Positions 8,256-15,183 of a stretch of DNA of 64,000 bases are shown piece by piece; the first letter of the stretch is position 1; every line of letters begins with the position of its first letter. The DNA is from Sphingomonadales bacterium (GTDB lineage Bacteria > Pseudomonadota > Alphaproteobacteria > Sphingomonadales > Sphingomonadaceae): assembly GCA_016704425.1 (NCBI GenBank), contig JADJAC010000002.1, forward strand, positions 186,001-250,000, in the 5' to 3' direction. The notes under the pieces were generated by a model. It was not told where the DNA came from, did no database searches, and worked only from the letters and a program-made list of their open reading frames with translations. The position numbers and the translations under genes are program-made.

Positions 8256-9421
8256 CCGCCGAAGAATGACATCAAACCGGCCCAAACGCGACCGAAAAAG
8301 CCTGCTTCAGATACGGCATCTTCCGCTACCAAAGGCATGATTTGCGGAATGGTATCCGGCGTCGAGACAACAAGGTCCGCAATGTGCTGTCCCTTGGCGA
8401 TGGGTGCCTTGATCGGTCCATCATAGACCACCTTGATGCTCATATTGGCAGACGCGCCCGTTGGCAGTGTGACGGCAATATTGCGCGGAGCCACAAGGCC
8501 AACCGTTGAGGCACTTCCCATTTGCACTTCGGCCTGTTCGACCACCTTGCCTGCTGCCACAAGCGGCTTCGATTCCCAGGCCTTGAAGCCCCAATCCATG
8601 AACTTGACCGATTCGGTGATGCGATTGTTGAAGGTGTCGATCCCGGCAACGACCATCACGAGACGGCGGCCATTTTGTTCCGCGGACCCCGTAAAACCAT
8701 ATCCGGCCTCATCGGTATGGCCGGTCTTTATGCCATCGGCGCCCGCTATTCGGCCCAGGATCGGGTTGCGATTGGCTTGAGTGATGTCTGCGCCGGCTCC
8801 CAGGGTCTTGCCCCAGGTGAATTGGGTCAGGCTGTAGAATTTCCTGTACAGGTCGGGCGTTTCATCAATCGTTGCGCGCCCCAGCGCGGCAAGATCCTTT
8901 GCTGTCGTATAGGTCACGCCGCCATCGGGCCAACCATTCGATGTGCCGTATTGCGTGTTGGCAAGGCCAAGGCGTTTAGCCTCGGCATTCATCTGCGAAA
9001 CAAAAGCCTGCTCCGTCCCGAACATTCCTTCGGCCAGGACGACGCAGGCGTCATTGCCCGAAAGAGTGACGATGCCATGCAGAAGATTCTCGATGCTCAC
9101 TTCCTCGCCGGCCGAAAGGAACATCGTCGATCCCGCTTCGGGTCCGTGCCATTTCGCCCAGGTTTCCGGGCGCACCGTGAATTTCTGGTCAAGCCGGAAC
9201 TTTCCCTGCTTGATCAGGCGAAACGCCAGATGCGCTGTCATCATCTTGGCCATGGAGGCTGGCGGGATCCGCCGGTCCGCATCCTTTGCGTAAAGCACAG
9301 CGCCGGATGAAAGATCGATCATGAAGGCAACAGGCGCGCTCGTCTCGAACGGGGGTGCAGCGGCACTGACAGGTATGGAAGCGGCGACAAGAACAGCAGG
9401 CAACGCAAAGTGGAGTTTCAT
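8252..9421 (-). CDS. dacC: D-alanyl-D-alanine carboxypeptidase (PBP5/DacC family)
   Basis: Low-molecular-weight penicillin-binding protein that trims pentapeptide stems in the periplasm. A signal peptide covers about residues 1-21. Active-site motifs are SMAK (Ser56, Lys59), SGN (121-123) and KTG (near 233, in IKTGHTDEAGYG). The C-terminal PBP5-type beta domain is present (PTGASANMSIKVVYDG), followed by an amphipathic tail (FFGRVWAGLMSFFGG) typical of membrane attachment. At 389 residues the length matches the family. It overlaps tmk downstream and lies 73 bases from the murein transglycosylase gene upstream, so the two wall enzymes are probably cotranscribed. The symbol is by family and could equally be dacA or dacF. 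Confidence 0.92.
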   Translation of the reverse strand: MKLHFALPAVLVAASIPVSAAAPPFETSAPVAFMIDLSSGAVLYAKDADRRIPPASMAKMMTAHLAFRLIKQGKFRLDQKFTVRPETWAKWHGPEAGSTMFLSAGEEVSIENLLHGIVTLSGNDACVVLAEGMFGTEQAFVSQMNAEAKRLGLANTQYGTSNGWPDGGVTYTTAKDLAALGRATIDETPDLYRKFYSLTQFTWGKTLGAGADITQANRNPILGRIAGADGIKTGHTDEAGYGFTGSAEQNGRRLVMVVAGIDTFNNRITESVKFMDWGFKAWESKPLVAAGKVVEQAEVQMGSASTVGLVAPRNIAVTLPTGASANMSIKVVYDGPIKAPIAKGQHIADLVVSTPDTIPQIMPLVAEDAVSEAGFFGRVWAGLMSFFGG

Positions 9422-9494
9422 TTTCTGCTTTCGACTCGGGAAATGATGCTGGAGTCGCGATAGCCCGTCGCGTCACAAGGACCAAGCACTGCCG

Positions 9495-10538
9495 TTAACG
9501 CACCACCTCATCTGCAAGCAGGCCCACCGAAAGGGCATAGAAATTAGAACAATTATACTCGAGGATCACGCGGTAGTTCCCGGTGAGGAGATAGGCAGTG
9601 GCCCCCTGCCCGTCCGGCTCCAGCAGGGTGGCCAGATCGGTCTCGCGGATCCCCTTGCTTTCTGTCGGCGTGACACCCAACGCCCGCCATTGCGCAATCG
9701 TCTTCCATTGGCTGTGACGCCCAAAGACGCGGGGACAGCGTGATGCAGAAAGCCGCGTTTCAACGCGCGAGCGGTCCAGCTCATCGGGCACAATTGCCTT
9801 CACGCCCCAGGGCTGGTCACGACGCCAGCCGGATGCTTCGAAATAATTGGCAATGGATGCCAGCGCGTCGGCTTCACTCGACCAGATGTCCGCGCGGCCG
9901 TCCCCATCGCCGTCCCGCCCGTAGCGGAGATAGGTTGAGGGCAGGAATTGCGGATAGCCGGTCGCCCCCGCCCAGCTTCCTTTCAGCTTTTGCCGCGAGA
10001 AGCCGGAATCCATCAGCTTCAGCGTTGCGATGAACTCCGTGGTAAAAAGGCTCCGCCGCCGCCCCTCATAGGCAAGTGTCGCCAGTGAATTCGCAAGATC
10101 GAAATCGCCCGTATAGGCGCCATAGTTGGTTTCATGCCCCCAGATCGCCACCATGATCGCTTCCGGAACGCCGGTGTCAGTCTCAACCCGCTGCAGCAAG
10201 GGCAGCAGTGCCCGATACTTGGCCCTGCCCCTGCCAATGCGTGCGGCATCGACATGCTGCGCCGCATAAGGTGCAAATTTGGGTATCGGGGAGTTTGGTG
10301 GCCCGCCCGGCTGCGCGCGATCCAGGTCGACAACCCGCTGACTGAAATAAAGGGTCGGAAGGACGGCATTGACTGTGCCTTCCGTAATGCCCTGCGCCAG
10401 CGCCTGAACCCGCAACTGACCGACAAATGCCTGAAACGGGTCCGTCCCTTGCGCCACAATCTCGGGCGCTGCACTGGCCCCCAAGGCGACTGGGAGGCAC
10501 GCCAGGCCAATGGCGGCGCGAAGACGAGATGTTCGCAT
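9495..10538 (-). CDS. Lytic murein transglycosylase, MltB family
   Basis: Cleaves peptidoglycan glycan strands to 1,6-anhydro products. I chose the ATG at 10538 because it puts a clear signal peptide at the start (MRTSRLRAAIGLACLPVALG), about 22 residues long. The product is 347 residues. The catalytic glutamate is in AIWGHETNYG, and the conserved SWAGATGYPQFLPSTYLRYG and GDGDGRADIWSS follow, both hallmarks of the MltB/SLT_2 fold. The C-terminal part (LLEPDGQGATAYLLTGNYRVI) is the usual extension of this family. A frame upstream of 10538 stays open but lacks signal-peptide character. Confidence 0.9.
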   Translation of the reverse strand: MRTSRLRAAIGLACLPVALGASAAPEIVAQGTDPFQAFVGQLRVQALAQGITEGTVNAVLPTLYFSQRVVDLDRAQPGGPPNSPIPKFAPYAAQHVDAARIGRGRAKYRALLPLLQRVETDTGVPEAIMVAIWGHETNYGAYTGDFDLANSLATLAYEGRRRSLFTTEFIATLKLMDSGFSRQKLKGSWAGATGYPQFLPSTYLRYGRDGDGDGRADIWSSEADALASIANYFEASGWRRDQPWGVKAIVPDELDRSRVETRLSASRCPRVFGRHSQWKTIAQWRALGVTPTESKGIRETDLATLLEPDGQGATAYLLTGNYRVILEYNCSNFYALSVGLLADEVVR

Positions 10539-10636
10539 GATGATACTCTGCCACAGGCGGGCTGGCCGCGTCATCCCTTTTCGCAACGACGCTTGCGCGA
10601 GCGGCAGGGACTCCGCTATGCGCGGCCCCTTCAAGC

Positions 10637-10726
10637 GGACAGGTGGCCGAGTGGTTTAAGGCACCGGTCTTGAAAACCGGCGTGGGTTCACGCTCACCGT
10701 GGGTTCGAATCCCACCCTGTCCGCCA
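10637..10726 (+). tRNA. tRNA-Ser (anticodon TGA)
   Basis: Acceptor arm GGACAGG (10637-10643) pairs with CCTGTCC (10716-10722), followed by discriminator G and an encoded CCA. The D arm holds GCCGAGTGGTTTAAGGC. The anticodon arm is CCGGTCTTGAAAACCGG with TGA as anticodon. A long class II variable arm and the T arm GTGGGTTCGAATCCCAC complete a 90-base serine tRNA. It reads UCA-type serine codons. The accessory block starts right after it. Confidence 0.96.
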
Positions 10727-10958
10727 TTTAATATTGATTTAATTAGATTATTTTCAATCTATGTGCGTCGTTCCCATAAAGGCTCCCCAATAGACCGAGG
10801 ACTAGGGCCGTTGACGGCCTAATTTATTGCGCTCTAGTTCTTGGAGGCCTCCGGGGTTCAATGTCCGTTTTTGGGATGAAATTAGTTTAGCCGGAATGGC
10901 GACTTTGTTGTGGAAAGCGGCCATTGACTAAACAATTGCTCGCGATGAAAACAGTGAC
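10727..10958. other. Non-coding spacer after tRNA-Ser
   Basis: This 232-base AT-richer stretch has no convincing open frame. The first part contains runs such as ATTTAATTAGATTATTTT, and the second half holds the first copy of the accessory-block repeat (10860-10926). I saw no repeat of the tRNA 3' end in it. Confidence 0.6.
10860..10926. repeat. Accessory-block repeat R1
   Basis: About 67 bases. The left end reads AATGTCCGTTTTTGGGATG and the right end TTGTGGAAAGCGGCCATTG. The outer ~10 bases (AATGTCCG / CGGCCATT) are nearly inverted repeats. It matches copies R2-R7 in length and in both ends, while the centre varies. It lies upstream of the first small gene. Confidence 0.75.
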
Positions 10959-11327
10959 ATGAATTCCCAAACAGAGAAGCTGCCAAAGGGTCGGAGCTAT
11001 CCCCTAAAACCGTTGTTGCTAGAATCGGCGGTCGCGGACGGGGGTCTTGAACTACCAGTCATGCTCACGCGGTGGGATTATAAGAGAAAGCAAACTCTAG
11101 AAGCTACCTTCCAGCCTGAGGCATCTGAATGGTTTGAGGTCGGGTTCTGGGTAACGTGCGGAGCAGCGCCATCGGATCGGGTGGCTAAGATACGAGCCGC
11201 GCTGGATAGTGACGGTGTTCCGAAGTTCATCCGTTGGGCTAAAGAGATTGAGGCGCTCGATGTTAAGTCGCCTCGTCGACGGGAGCGTCAATACTTCAAG
11301 TGGGAGTTTCCCGAGCCGGAGGCCTAA
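10959..11327 (+). CDS. Unknown protein, 122 residues
   Basis: I do not recognise the family. The product has no signal peptide or membrane segment and reads like a soluble alpha/beta protein (LELPVMLTRWDYKRKQTLEA, then a hydrophobic WFEVGFWVTCG). The C-terminus is very basic then acidic (SPRRRERQYFKWEFPEPEA). The gene sits between repeats R1 and R2, and its TAA stop is the first base-pair neighbour of R2. Like the rest of this block its codon use looks less GC-biased than the housekeeping genes. The ATG at 10959 is the only convincing start. Confidence 0.6.
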   Translation: MNSQTEKLPKGRSYPLKPLLLESAVADGGLELPVMLTRWDYKRKQTLEATFQPEASEWFEVGFWVTCGAAPSDRVAKIRAALDSDGVPKFIRWAKEIEALDVKSPRRRERQYFKWEFPEPEA

Positions 11328-11392
11328 CGTCCGCAATGTTGTCGTTCTCGGCGTGACCGCTTCGTCGCAAATGTTGTGGAAAGTGGAAGTTG
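11327..11392. repeat. Accessory-block repeat R2
   Basis: About 66 bases: left end ACGTCCGCAATGTTGTCG, right end TGTTGTGGAAAGTGGAAGTT. The centre contains CTTCGTCGCAAATG, which recurs in R6. The element starts at the very stop codon of the upstream gene. Confidence 0.75.
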
Positions 11393-11424
11393 CTCAAAGT
11401 GCGTGCCGTCCCTGGCTCTATGCG

Positions 11425-11847
11425 ATGAAGAAGCTTTCGACTGCATTGATCCTTTCCCTTTGCGCTGTCAGCTGCTCCGACGACGCCCAGAGGCTTGCGC
11501 GCGGCGAGTGTCCAACTTTGCTGCCGGGATGGACTAAGCCGAGTCAGGGCCGATCCGCATTTAACACGATGAATGTCATCGCTTTCTCAGGCACCGGCAT
11601 AATCTGGAATGGTCAGCCAATCCCGAATTCGAAACTAAAGGAATTGCTCCTTCTGGCGAGAAGTATGGACCCGGTTCCCATTACTGTTCTCGATACAAGC
11701 GGTGCGCCTGACTGCGATACAGCAACCGAATTGCAAAATGTGATAGATGAAGCTGCTGACTGCCAGGGCGATGGTCATTGTGGCTTAGGCACTCGCAAAG
11801 ACTGGAAGAACGCGCCGGGCTTAAGCGGACCCGGTTGGATCGAATAA
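11425..11847 (+). CDS. Putative lipoprotein of unknown function, 140 residues
   Basis: The open frame extends upstream to 11209, but I place the start at 11425 because it gives MKKLSTALILSLCAVSC, a lysine-led hydrophobic signal with a lipobox-like AVSC (Cys17). The mature part contains PVPITVLDTSGAPDCDTATE and paired cysteines (DCDTA, ADCQGDGHCG). That segment loosely recalls the periplasmic part of ExbD-like proteins, but there is no ExbD transmembrane topology and I do not claim it. It lies between repeats R2 and R3. Confidence 0.6.
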   Translation: MKKLSTALILSLCAVSCSDDAQRLARGECPTLLPGWTKPSQGRSAFNTMNVIAFSGTGIIWNGQPIPNSKLKELLLLARSMDPVPITVLDTSGAPDCDTATELQNVIDEAADCQGDGHCGLGTRKDWKNAPGLSGPGWIE

Positions 11848-11870
11848 TAACATCATCTCGCTGTCCGCAA

Positions 11871-11926
11871 TGGAGTCGATGGTGGCTTTGTCTGGGTGAC
11901 AACTAAGTTGTGGAAAACGGACATTG
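11871..11926. repeat. Accessory-block repeat R3
   Basis: 56 bases: left end CTGTCCGCAATGGAGTCGAT, right end TTGTGGAAAACGGACATTG. The ends TGTCCG and CGGACA are exact inverted repeats. It is slightly shorter than the other copies. Confidence 0.75.
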
Positions 11927-11945
11927 CGCGACATAAGCTTCAGCA

Positions 11946-12197
11946 ATGACTGTTGAAGAGCTCAAGACAAACTTGCGGGAAATTCTCACTGCAGAGGATC
12001 GGCCGGTGGTTGATTGGCGGACTGTCGATTGTCTTATCGACAAAACCCTTCAACGTCTGACGTCAGAAGCTCAGCCAAACTACCCCTACAACACCGTCTT
12101 TCCCTTCTTAGACGACTCAAAGATCAGACAGAAGGAGCTGGAATACGCTCAAGTGCAGCGGGAACGACTAAGGGCCTGGCTAAACGAGACTAATTAA
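11946..12197 (+). CDS. Unknown small protein, 83 residues
   Basis: The product is charged and probably helical (MTVEELKTNLREILTAEDRP and a C-terminal QVQRERLRAWLNETN) with no membrane segment or signal. It resembles no family I can name. It sits 20 bases after repeat R3, like the other genes of the block. A small downstream minus-strand gene (12246-12428) shares the same inter-repeat interval. Confidence 0.5.
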   Translation: MTVEELKTNLREILTAEDRPVVDWRTVDCLIDKTLQRLTSEAQPNYPYNTVFPFLDDSKIRQKELEYAQVQRERLRAWLNETN

Positions 12198-12245
12198 GAC
12201 AAGTTGCTGCCGGATTATGGCTCATATGGGGTGGAGAGCTTACCT

Positions 12246-12428
12246 TCAGTCCCGAGCCGCAAGTGCGCCTCCCAGCCAGTGAATGCGCTCTCGCCATTGC
12301 TTGGCTATCTTAGCCGACGGCGCAATACTCAACCGGCTGCGAGATCGCGCAAGCTCCGATTGCAACTCTTCGTTGCTGAGCTTGGCCAACTCTTCGTCTC
12401 GATGAGGAACGCCTGATCGCCTGCCCAT
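12246..12428 (-). CDS. Unknown small protein, 60 residues
   Basis: The product includes DEELAKLSNEELQSELARS and RERIHWLGGALAARD, a pattern of short helices of the kind seen in small hypothetical bacterial proteins. Length and composition support coding, but the family is unknown. The start is uncertain, and the 5' end is close to repeat R4. Confidence 0.4.
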   Translation of the reverse strand: MGRRSGVPHRDEELAKLSNEELQSELARSRSRLSIAPSAKIAKQWRERIHWLGGALAARD

Positions 12429-12451
12429 CGGGGATTTGCACTATGGTCGCT

Positions 12452-12515
12452 ATGTCCGCAATGGGGCCGATGGTTGCCACAGGGTAATGGCACAAATGTT
12501 GTGGTCAGCGGACGT
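12452..12515. repeat. Accessory-block repeat R4
   Basis: 64 bases: left end ATGTCCGCAATGGGGCCGAT, right end ATGTTGTGGTCAGCGGACGT. The ends GTCCGC and GCGGAC are exact inverted repeats. The centre (GGTTGCCACAGGGTAATGGC) differs from the other copies. Confidence 0.78.
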
Positions 12516-12528
12516 ACGCCGCCTGCCG

Positions 12529-12861
12529 TCACCGCTGATAATAGACGTTGCTCATTTCGCCATTGCACTTGTCGATCCGTATACCCAGTCCACCACCCCC
12601 GGCCGTAACAGTGACATTGCCTTTTGCATCTGGTGAACCGTTAGGAGGTCCTTGGAACACGAACCACCCTGTCTCTCCATCCGGTTCAACGTGCAACACA
12701 TAACGTGAGCGCTCTTCGGGTGTCTGGCGGCCTCGGATAATCACATCGGCCAATTCACGAGCCACATGTGCGTTCGGCACAAGTTCGCCAACGACGGTGT
12801 CGCACTTTTCCGCGTCTCCGCCGAAAGCGGCACTCGCCAGAGCGACAAGACCAAAAAGCAT
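12529..12861 (-). CDS. Small exported protein resembling NTF2-fold immunity proteins
   Basis: With the start at 12861, which has a GGGAGG ribosome site nine bases upstream, the product is 110 residues and starts with a signal peptide (MLFGLVALASAAFGG). It then reads LVPNAHVARELADVII, a charged segment, WFVFQGPPNGS, and ends with GGGLGIRIDKCNGEMSNVYY. The order of a VPNA-x-A-helix, a central strand pair and a terminal GG-x-x-I-K-x-GE-x-x strand resembles the NTF2-fold immunity protein family (NTF2_fold_5 type). The assignment is by pattern only. It occupies its own interval between R4 and R5, next to a barstar-family gene. Confidence 0.55.
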   Translation of the reverse strand: MLFGLVALASAAFGGDAEKCDTVVGELVPNAHVARELADVIIRGRQTPEERSRYVLHVEPDGETGWFVFQGPPNGSPDAKGNVTVTAGGGGLGIRIDKCNGEMSNVYYQR

Positions 12862-12900
12862 GCAGGTGATCCTCCCAAGATAATGATGCGGGATTGAACC

Positions 12901-12966
12901 AACGTCCGCAATGGGGTCGTGCTCAGCCTCCCTGCTACGTCTCATTTGGAGTGGAAAGCGGACTTA
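12901..12966. repeat. Accessory-block repeat R5
   Basis: 66 bases: left end AACGTCCGCAATGGGGTCGT, right end GAGTGGAAAGCGGACTTA. The ends GTCCGC and GCGGAC are exact inverted repeats. This is the clearest copy together with R4. Confidence 0.8.
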
Positions 12967-12971
12967 CCATC

Positions 12972-13319
12972 CTATGAAAAATTGCCATCGATAAGCAGGG
13001 CAAGAATGGGGCCGTCACCCACTGCCCGCCGCCGATAGTTCACGAAGGCGGCACACTCGATCAGTGTCTCAAACTGATCGGGACAGCGTTGCTTGAACTC
13101 TGCTGCATCAATTATTGAGAGAGTGAGCAGGTCACCGCTTGAAACCGGATTGGCAACCAACCCGCTATTGGCGTCATCCGCATTTGAGAGACAGTCGATC
13201 CACGCATTCATGTTGCGGCCATAGAATTGAGGAAACCCGAGCGTCGCATCAAACACGTCGTGGAACGTGTCCCAGTCCACAATGCCGCTGGTAGGAATTT
13301 CTATGACTTTGGTTCGCAT
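12972..13319 (-). CDS. Barstar-family protein
   Basis: Barstar proteins are small acidic inhibitors of barnase-type ribonucleases and also occur as orphan immunity proteins. The product (115 residues from the ATG at 13319, preceded by GGAGGGATCG) contains the typical segment GFPQFYGRNMNAWIDCL near residues 28-44, after a first strand KVIEIPTSGIVDWDTFHDVF. This matches the loop/helix that in barstar sits over the nuclease active site. A C-terminal helix and strand follow (ILALLIDGNF). No ribonuclease toxin gene is nearby. It lies between R5 and R6. Confidence 0.8.
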   Translation of the reverse strand: MRTKVIEIPTSGIVDWDTFHDVFDATLGFPQFYGRNMNAWIDCLSNADDANSGLVANPVSSGDLLTLSIIDAAEFKQRCPDQFETLIECAAFVNYRRRAVGDGPILALLIDGNFS

Positions 13320-13358
13320 CGATCCCTCCATTCCAGCGGACATAACGATGTCGATCTC

Positions 13359-13423
13359 CGTCTGCTACGGGGTCCCTCACTGCCCGTCAGCTTCGTCGCA
13401 AAAGGGTTGGCAAGCGGGCAATG
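13359..13423. repeat. Accessory-block repeat R6 (divergent)
   Basis: 65 bases. The left end CGTCTGCTACGGGGTCC and right end GGTTGGCAAGCGGGCAATG correspond to the same positions in R2-R5 with several changes. The centre shares CTTCGTCGCAAA with R2. A further right-end-like stretch (GCGGACATAACG, 13336-13347) lies just before it. Confidence 0.55.
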
Positions 13424-13436
13424 GCTGATGTGACGC

Positions 13437-13859
13437 CTATTCGTCGGAGCGATATGGTCTCCGCCGCCCAATATCTCCGGCTACGCCGTGAGGTAATCTC
13501 GTCTCAAACCGCTTCAATTGGCGCATCACTTCTGGATCTCCGAAGCGAGATGCTCGGCGAAGCCAGTATCGATACCCCTTCAAATCCCGGTTGTTAAAGG
13601 CTTCCATGGCTAAGTGTTGGGCCGCATACTCATAGCCGCCGCGATCTGCCCGATAGCAAAGACCAATCTTGCTAAATGGATCGGACATTCTACCAGGCGC
13701 GTCAAATGTGTTGGCAAGCGTTACCATCGCGCCATAGTCCCGTCTCAGCGCGAGATGCCACATGATGGGTTCGCAAAGGCCGCAGGAGTGATCGAGCGTG
13801 ATCGCCCAATACCGTTTCCAAAGCACATCGCGTTTCGATTGGTTGTGCCCACTCGCCAT
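13437..13859 (-). CDS. Unknown protein with possible Sel1/TPR-like helices, 140 residues
   Basis: The frame stays open upstream to 13946, but the ATG at 13859 (MASGHNQSKRDVLWKRYW) is preferred because farther upstream the sequence belongs to repeat R7. The body is rich in alanine, leucine and aromatic residues with helix pairs (AAQHLAMEAFNNRDLKGYRY, then WLRRASRFGDPEVMRQL), which loosely resembles Sel1-type repeats. A cysteine pair (CGLC) is in the N-terminal third. The family is unrecognised. Neighbours on both sides are repeats R6 and R7. Confidence 0.5.
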   Translation of the reverse strand: MASGHNQSKRDVLWKRYWAITLDHSCGLCEPIMWHLALRRDYGAMVTLANTFDAPGRMSDPFSKIGLCYRADRGGYEYAAQHLAMEAFNNRDLKGYRYWLRRASRFGDPEVMRQLKRFETRLPHGVAGDIGRRRPYRSDE

Positions 13860-13890
13860 CTGGCAAGCATATCGTTGAACGCAAAAGTGG

Positions 13891-13937
13891 CAATGTCCGC
13901 TATGGGGTCGATTCCGGAATGTCCGCTTTCGGGCTAG
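13891..13937. repeat. Accessory-block repeat R7 (two left ends in tandem)
   Basis: Two direct copies of the repeat's left end: AATGTCCGCTATGGGGTCGA at 13892 and AATGTCCGCTTTCGGGCTAG at 13918, 26 bases apart. No right end was seen, so this is either a damaged or a composite copy. Confidence 0.6.
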
Positions 13938-14197
13938 AGATCGCAATTCCGGACAATTTTCGCAATCGCTTTCAGATAGGCCAATGCTGCCTTGGACCCG
14001 GCAGAAAAGCCCCCATGCTTGCGCGCGTTCCGGTTGCCCTTAGGCGCACCCGGATTCGTGCCGCCGTGCATCCTGCATCGCCGCTTCCCTTTGACGGCCG
14101 GGGATTGGCACTCCTTGCCCGAGCGGGTTCGGGCTAGGCAGCGCGGTGCTTTTGCCAAACGGTCCGGCTGCATCGGATTGAATGACTGATTCTCCAT
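13934..14197 (-). CDS. HGGXTG-motif protein
   Basis: The product (87 residues from the ATG at 14197, with an AGGAAA site upstream) has the signature RCLARTRSGKECQSPAVKGK, then RCRMHGGTNPGAPKGNRNA and KHGGFSAG. The cysteine/histidine spacing suggests a small zinc-binding domain. These proteins are common in alphaproteobacteria, often near mobile genes, with no assigned function. The gene overlaps the convincingly coding upstream frame at 14040-14197 on the same strand in a different frame. Confidence 0.72.
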   Translation of the reverse strand: MENQSFNPMQPDRLAKAPRCLARTRSGKECQSPAVKGKRRCRMHGGTNPGAPKGNRNARKHGGFSAGSKAALAYLKAIAKIVRNCDL

Positions 14198-14321
14198 TTT
14201 CCTGCCCCCCGTTGTGATGGTGGAATTGATCGGCAATCACGGCTTGCCCGCCCTCGTTCACGTGCACATGGCGAACGGTTTGCTCGCGCGGCTGGTGCAC
14301 GGGCGCCCGTCGCAACATCAT
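14040..14321 (-). pseudogene. Remnant of a HVHV-type small protein, N-terminus lost at the scar
   Basis: This frame (93 residues if read from the ATG at 14321) has family-like sequence only from about 14285 downward: EQTVRHVHVNEGGQAVIADQ, then FHHHNGG, and a C-terminus SPNPLGQGVPIPGRQREAAM plus QDARRHESGCA. I know this pattern from sphingomonad and caulobacter genomes as the C-terminal part of a longer protein encoded upstream of HGGXTG genes. Upstream of 14285 the frame runs through bases that belong to the cfa-like gene on the other strand (14302 on). So the N-terminal part is lost. It shares bases 14040-14197 with the HGGXTG gene in another frame. Confidence 0.55.
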
Positions 14322-15183
14322 TGCGCACTATGATCTTGGCAATGATTTTTACAGCTGCTGGCTCGATGAGACGATGAGTTATTCAAGCGCACTGTTTGCC
14401 GATCCACTTGGCACCGAAGAGCCTCTGGAATCGGCGCAACGGCGCAAGGTCGCGACACTGGTGGACCGGTTGAACCTCAAGCCCGGATCGGACATCCTGG
14501 AAATCGGCTGCGGCTGGGGCTATTTTTCCCGACACTGCGCCAATCTGGGCCACAGGGTCACCGCAATCACGCTCTCCCCGTCCCAACGGATTTGGGCGGA
14601 ACAGTCGGCCCGCCTAGAAAATGGGTCCGTTTCCTATGAGATTTGCGATTATCGGGACGTCAAGGGGCGGTTCGACGCGATCGCATCGATCGAAATGGTC
14701 GAAGCCGTGGGCCAGGCTTATTGGCCGGCCTATCTTGACGTGGTCACGCGCTGCCTCAAACCCCGTGGACGGGCAGCCATTCAGTTCATTGCCATCGATG
14801 ACGCGATTTTCGAACGCTATGCCGCCGGCGCCGACTTTATTCAGGCCTTCATTTTTCCAGGCGGAATGCTGTTGTCTGAAAGCCGCTTTCGAGCCTTGGC
14901 TGAAGAGCGGGGATTGCGATGGGAAAATCCGCAATATTATCCGCTGCACTATGCCGAAACCTTGCGCCGCTGGCGGATACGGTTTGACGAGGCAGTTGAA
15001 GCCGGGCGGCTTCCGGGCGGATTCGACGCTCGATTTCTGGCTTTGTGGCGATATTACCTGATGTATTGTGAAGGCGGATTCCGAAGCGGCGGCATCACCG
15101 TCGGCCAAGTGACGCTGGTCAAGGAGGGGAACGACAATGCGGAAATGGATCTTGGCGCTGGCGTTGGTGCAGTCAGGCGCTAA
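14302..15183 (+). pseudogene. Cyclopropane-fatty-acid synthase-like methyltransferase, N-terminally lost
   Basis: Such enzymes transfer a methylene/methyl group from SAM to unsaturated membrane lipids and are usually about 400 residues. Here the family sequence begins abruptly at ARRNIIAHYDLGNDFY (14305 on). That is the point where the catalytic domain starts in full-length proteins, and about 100 N-terminal residues are missing. No ATG, GTG or TTG lies in frame before 14374, and the upstream codons (tga at 14227-14229) end the frame. The remaining 270 residues look intact: SAM site ILEIGCGWG, ETMSYSSALF, IEMVEAVGQAYW, FIFPGGMLLSE. The C-terminus reads through into the start of the next gene for 47 bases. 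A shortened product from 14374 may be made but is probably inactive. Confidence 0.8.

Noticed and set aside
11425..11847. ExbD-type transport protein
   Set aside because: The segment VLDTSGAPDCDTATE is only faintly similar and the protein looks like a lipoprotein; not enough to name it.
10860..13937. Integron attC sites
   Set aside because: The repeats have inverted ends and cassette-like spacing, and one copy (R2) is preceded by GCCTAAC, but a matching GTTRRRY core is absent and the other copies lack both cores. Genes point both ways and no integrase is in the window.
10637..14330. Genomic island integrated at tRNA-Ser by a tyrosine recombinase
   Set aside because: No direct repeat of the tRNA 3' end (TTCGAATCCCACCCTGTCC) was found near the scar, and no integrase gene is present. 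The resemblance of the tRNA end TGTCCGCCA to repeat ends is too short to use.
14374..15183. Intact short methyltransferase
   Set aside because: The open frame from the ATG at 14374 looks complete, but the family sequence continues upstream of it without a start codon, so I treat the gene as truncated.
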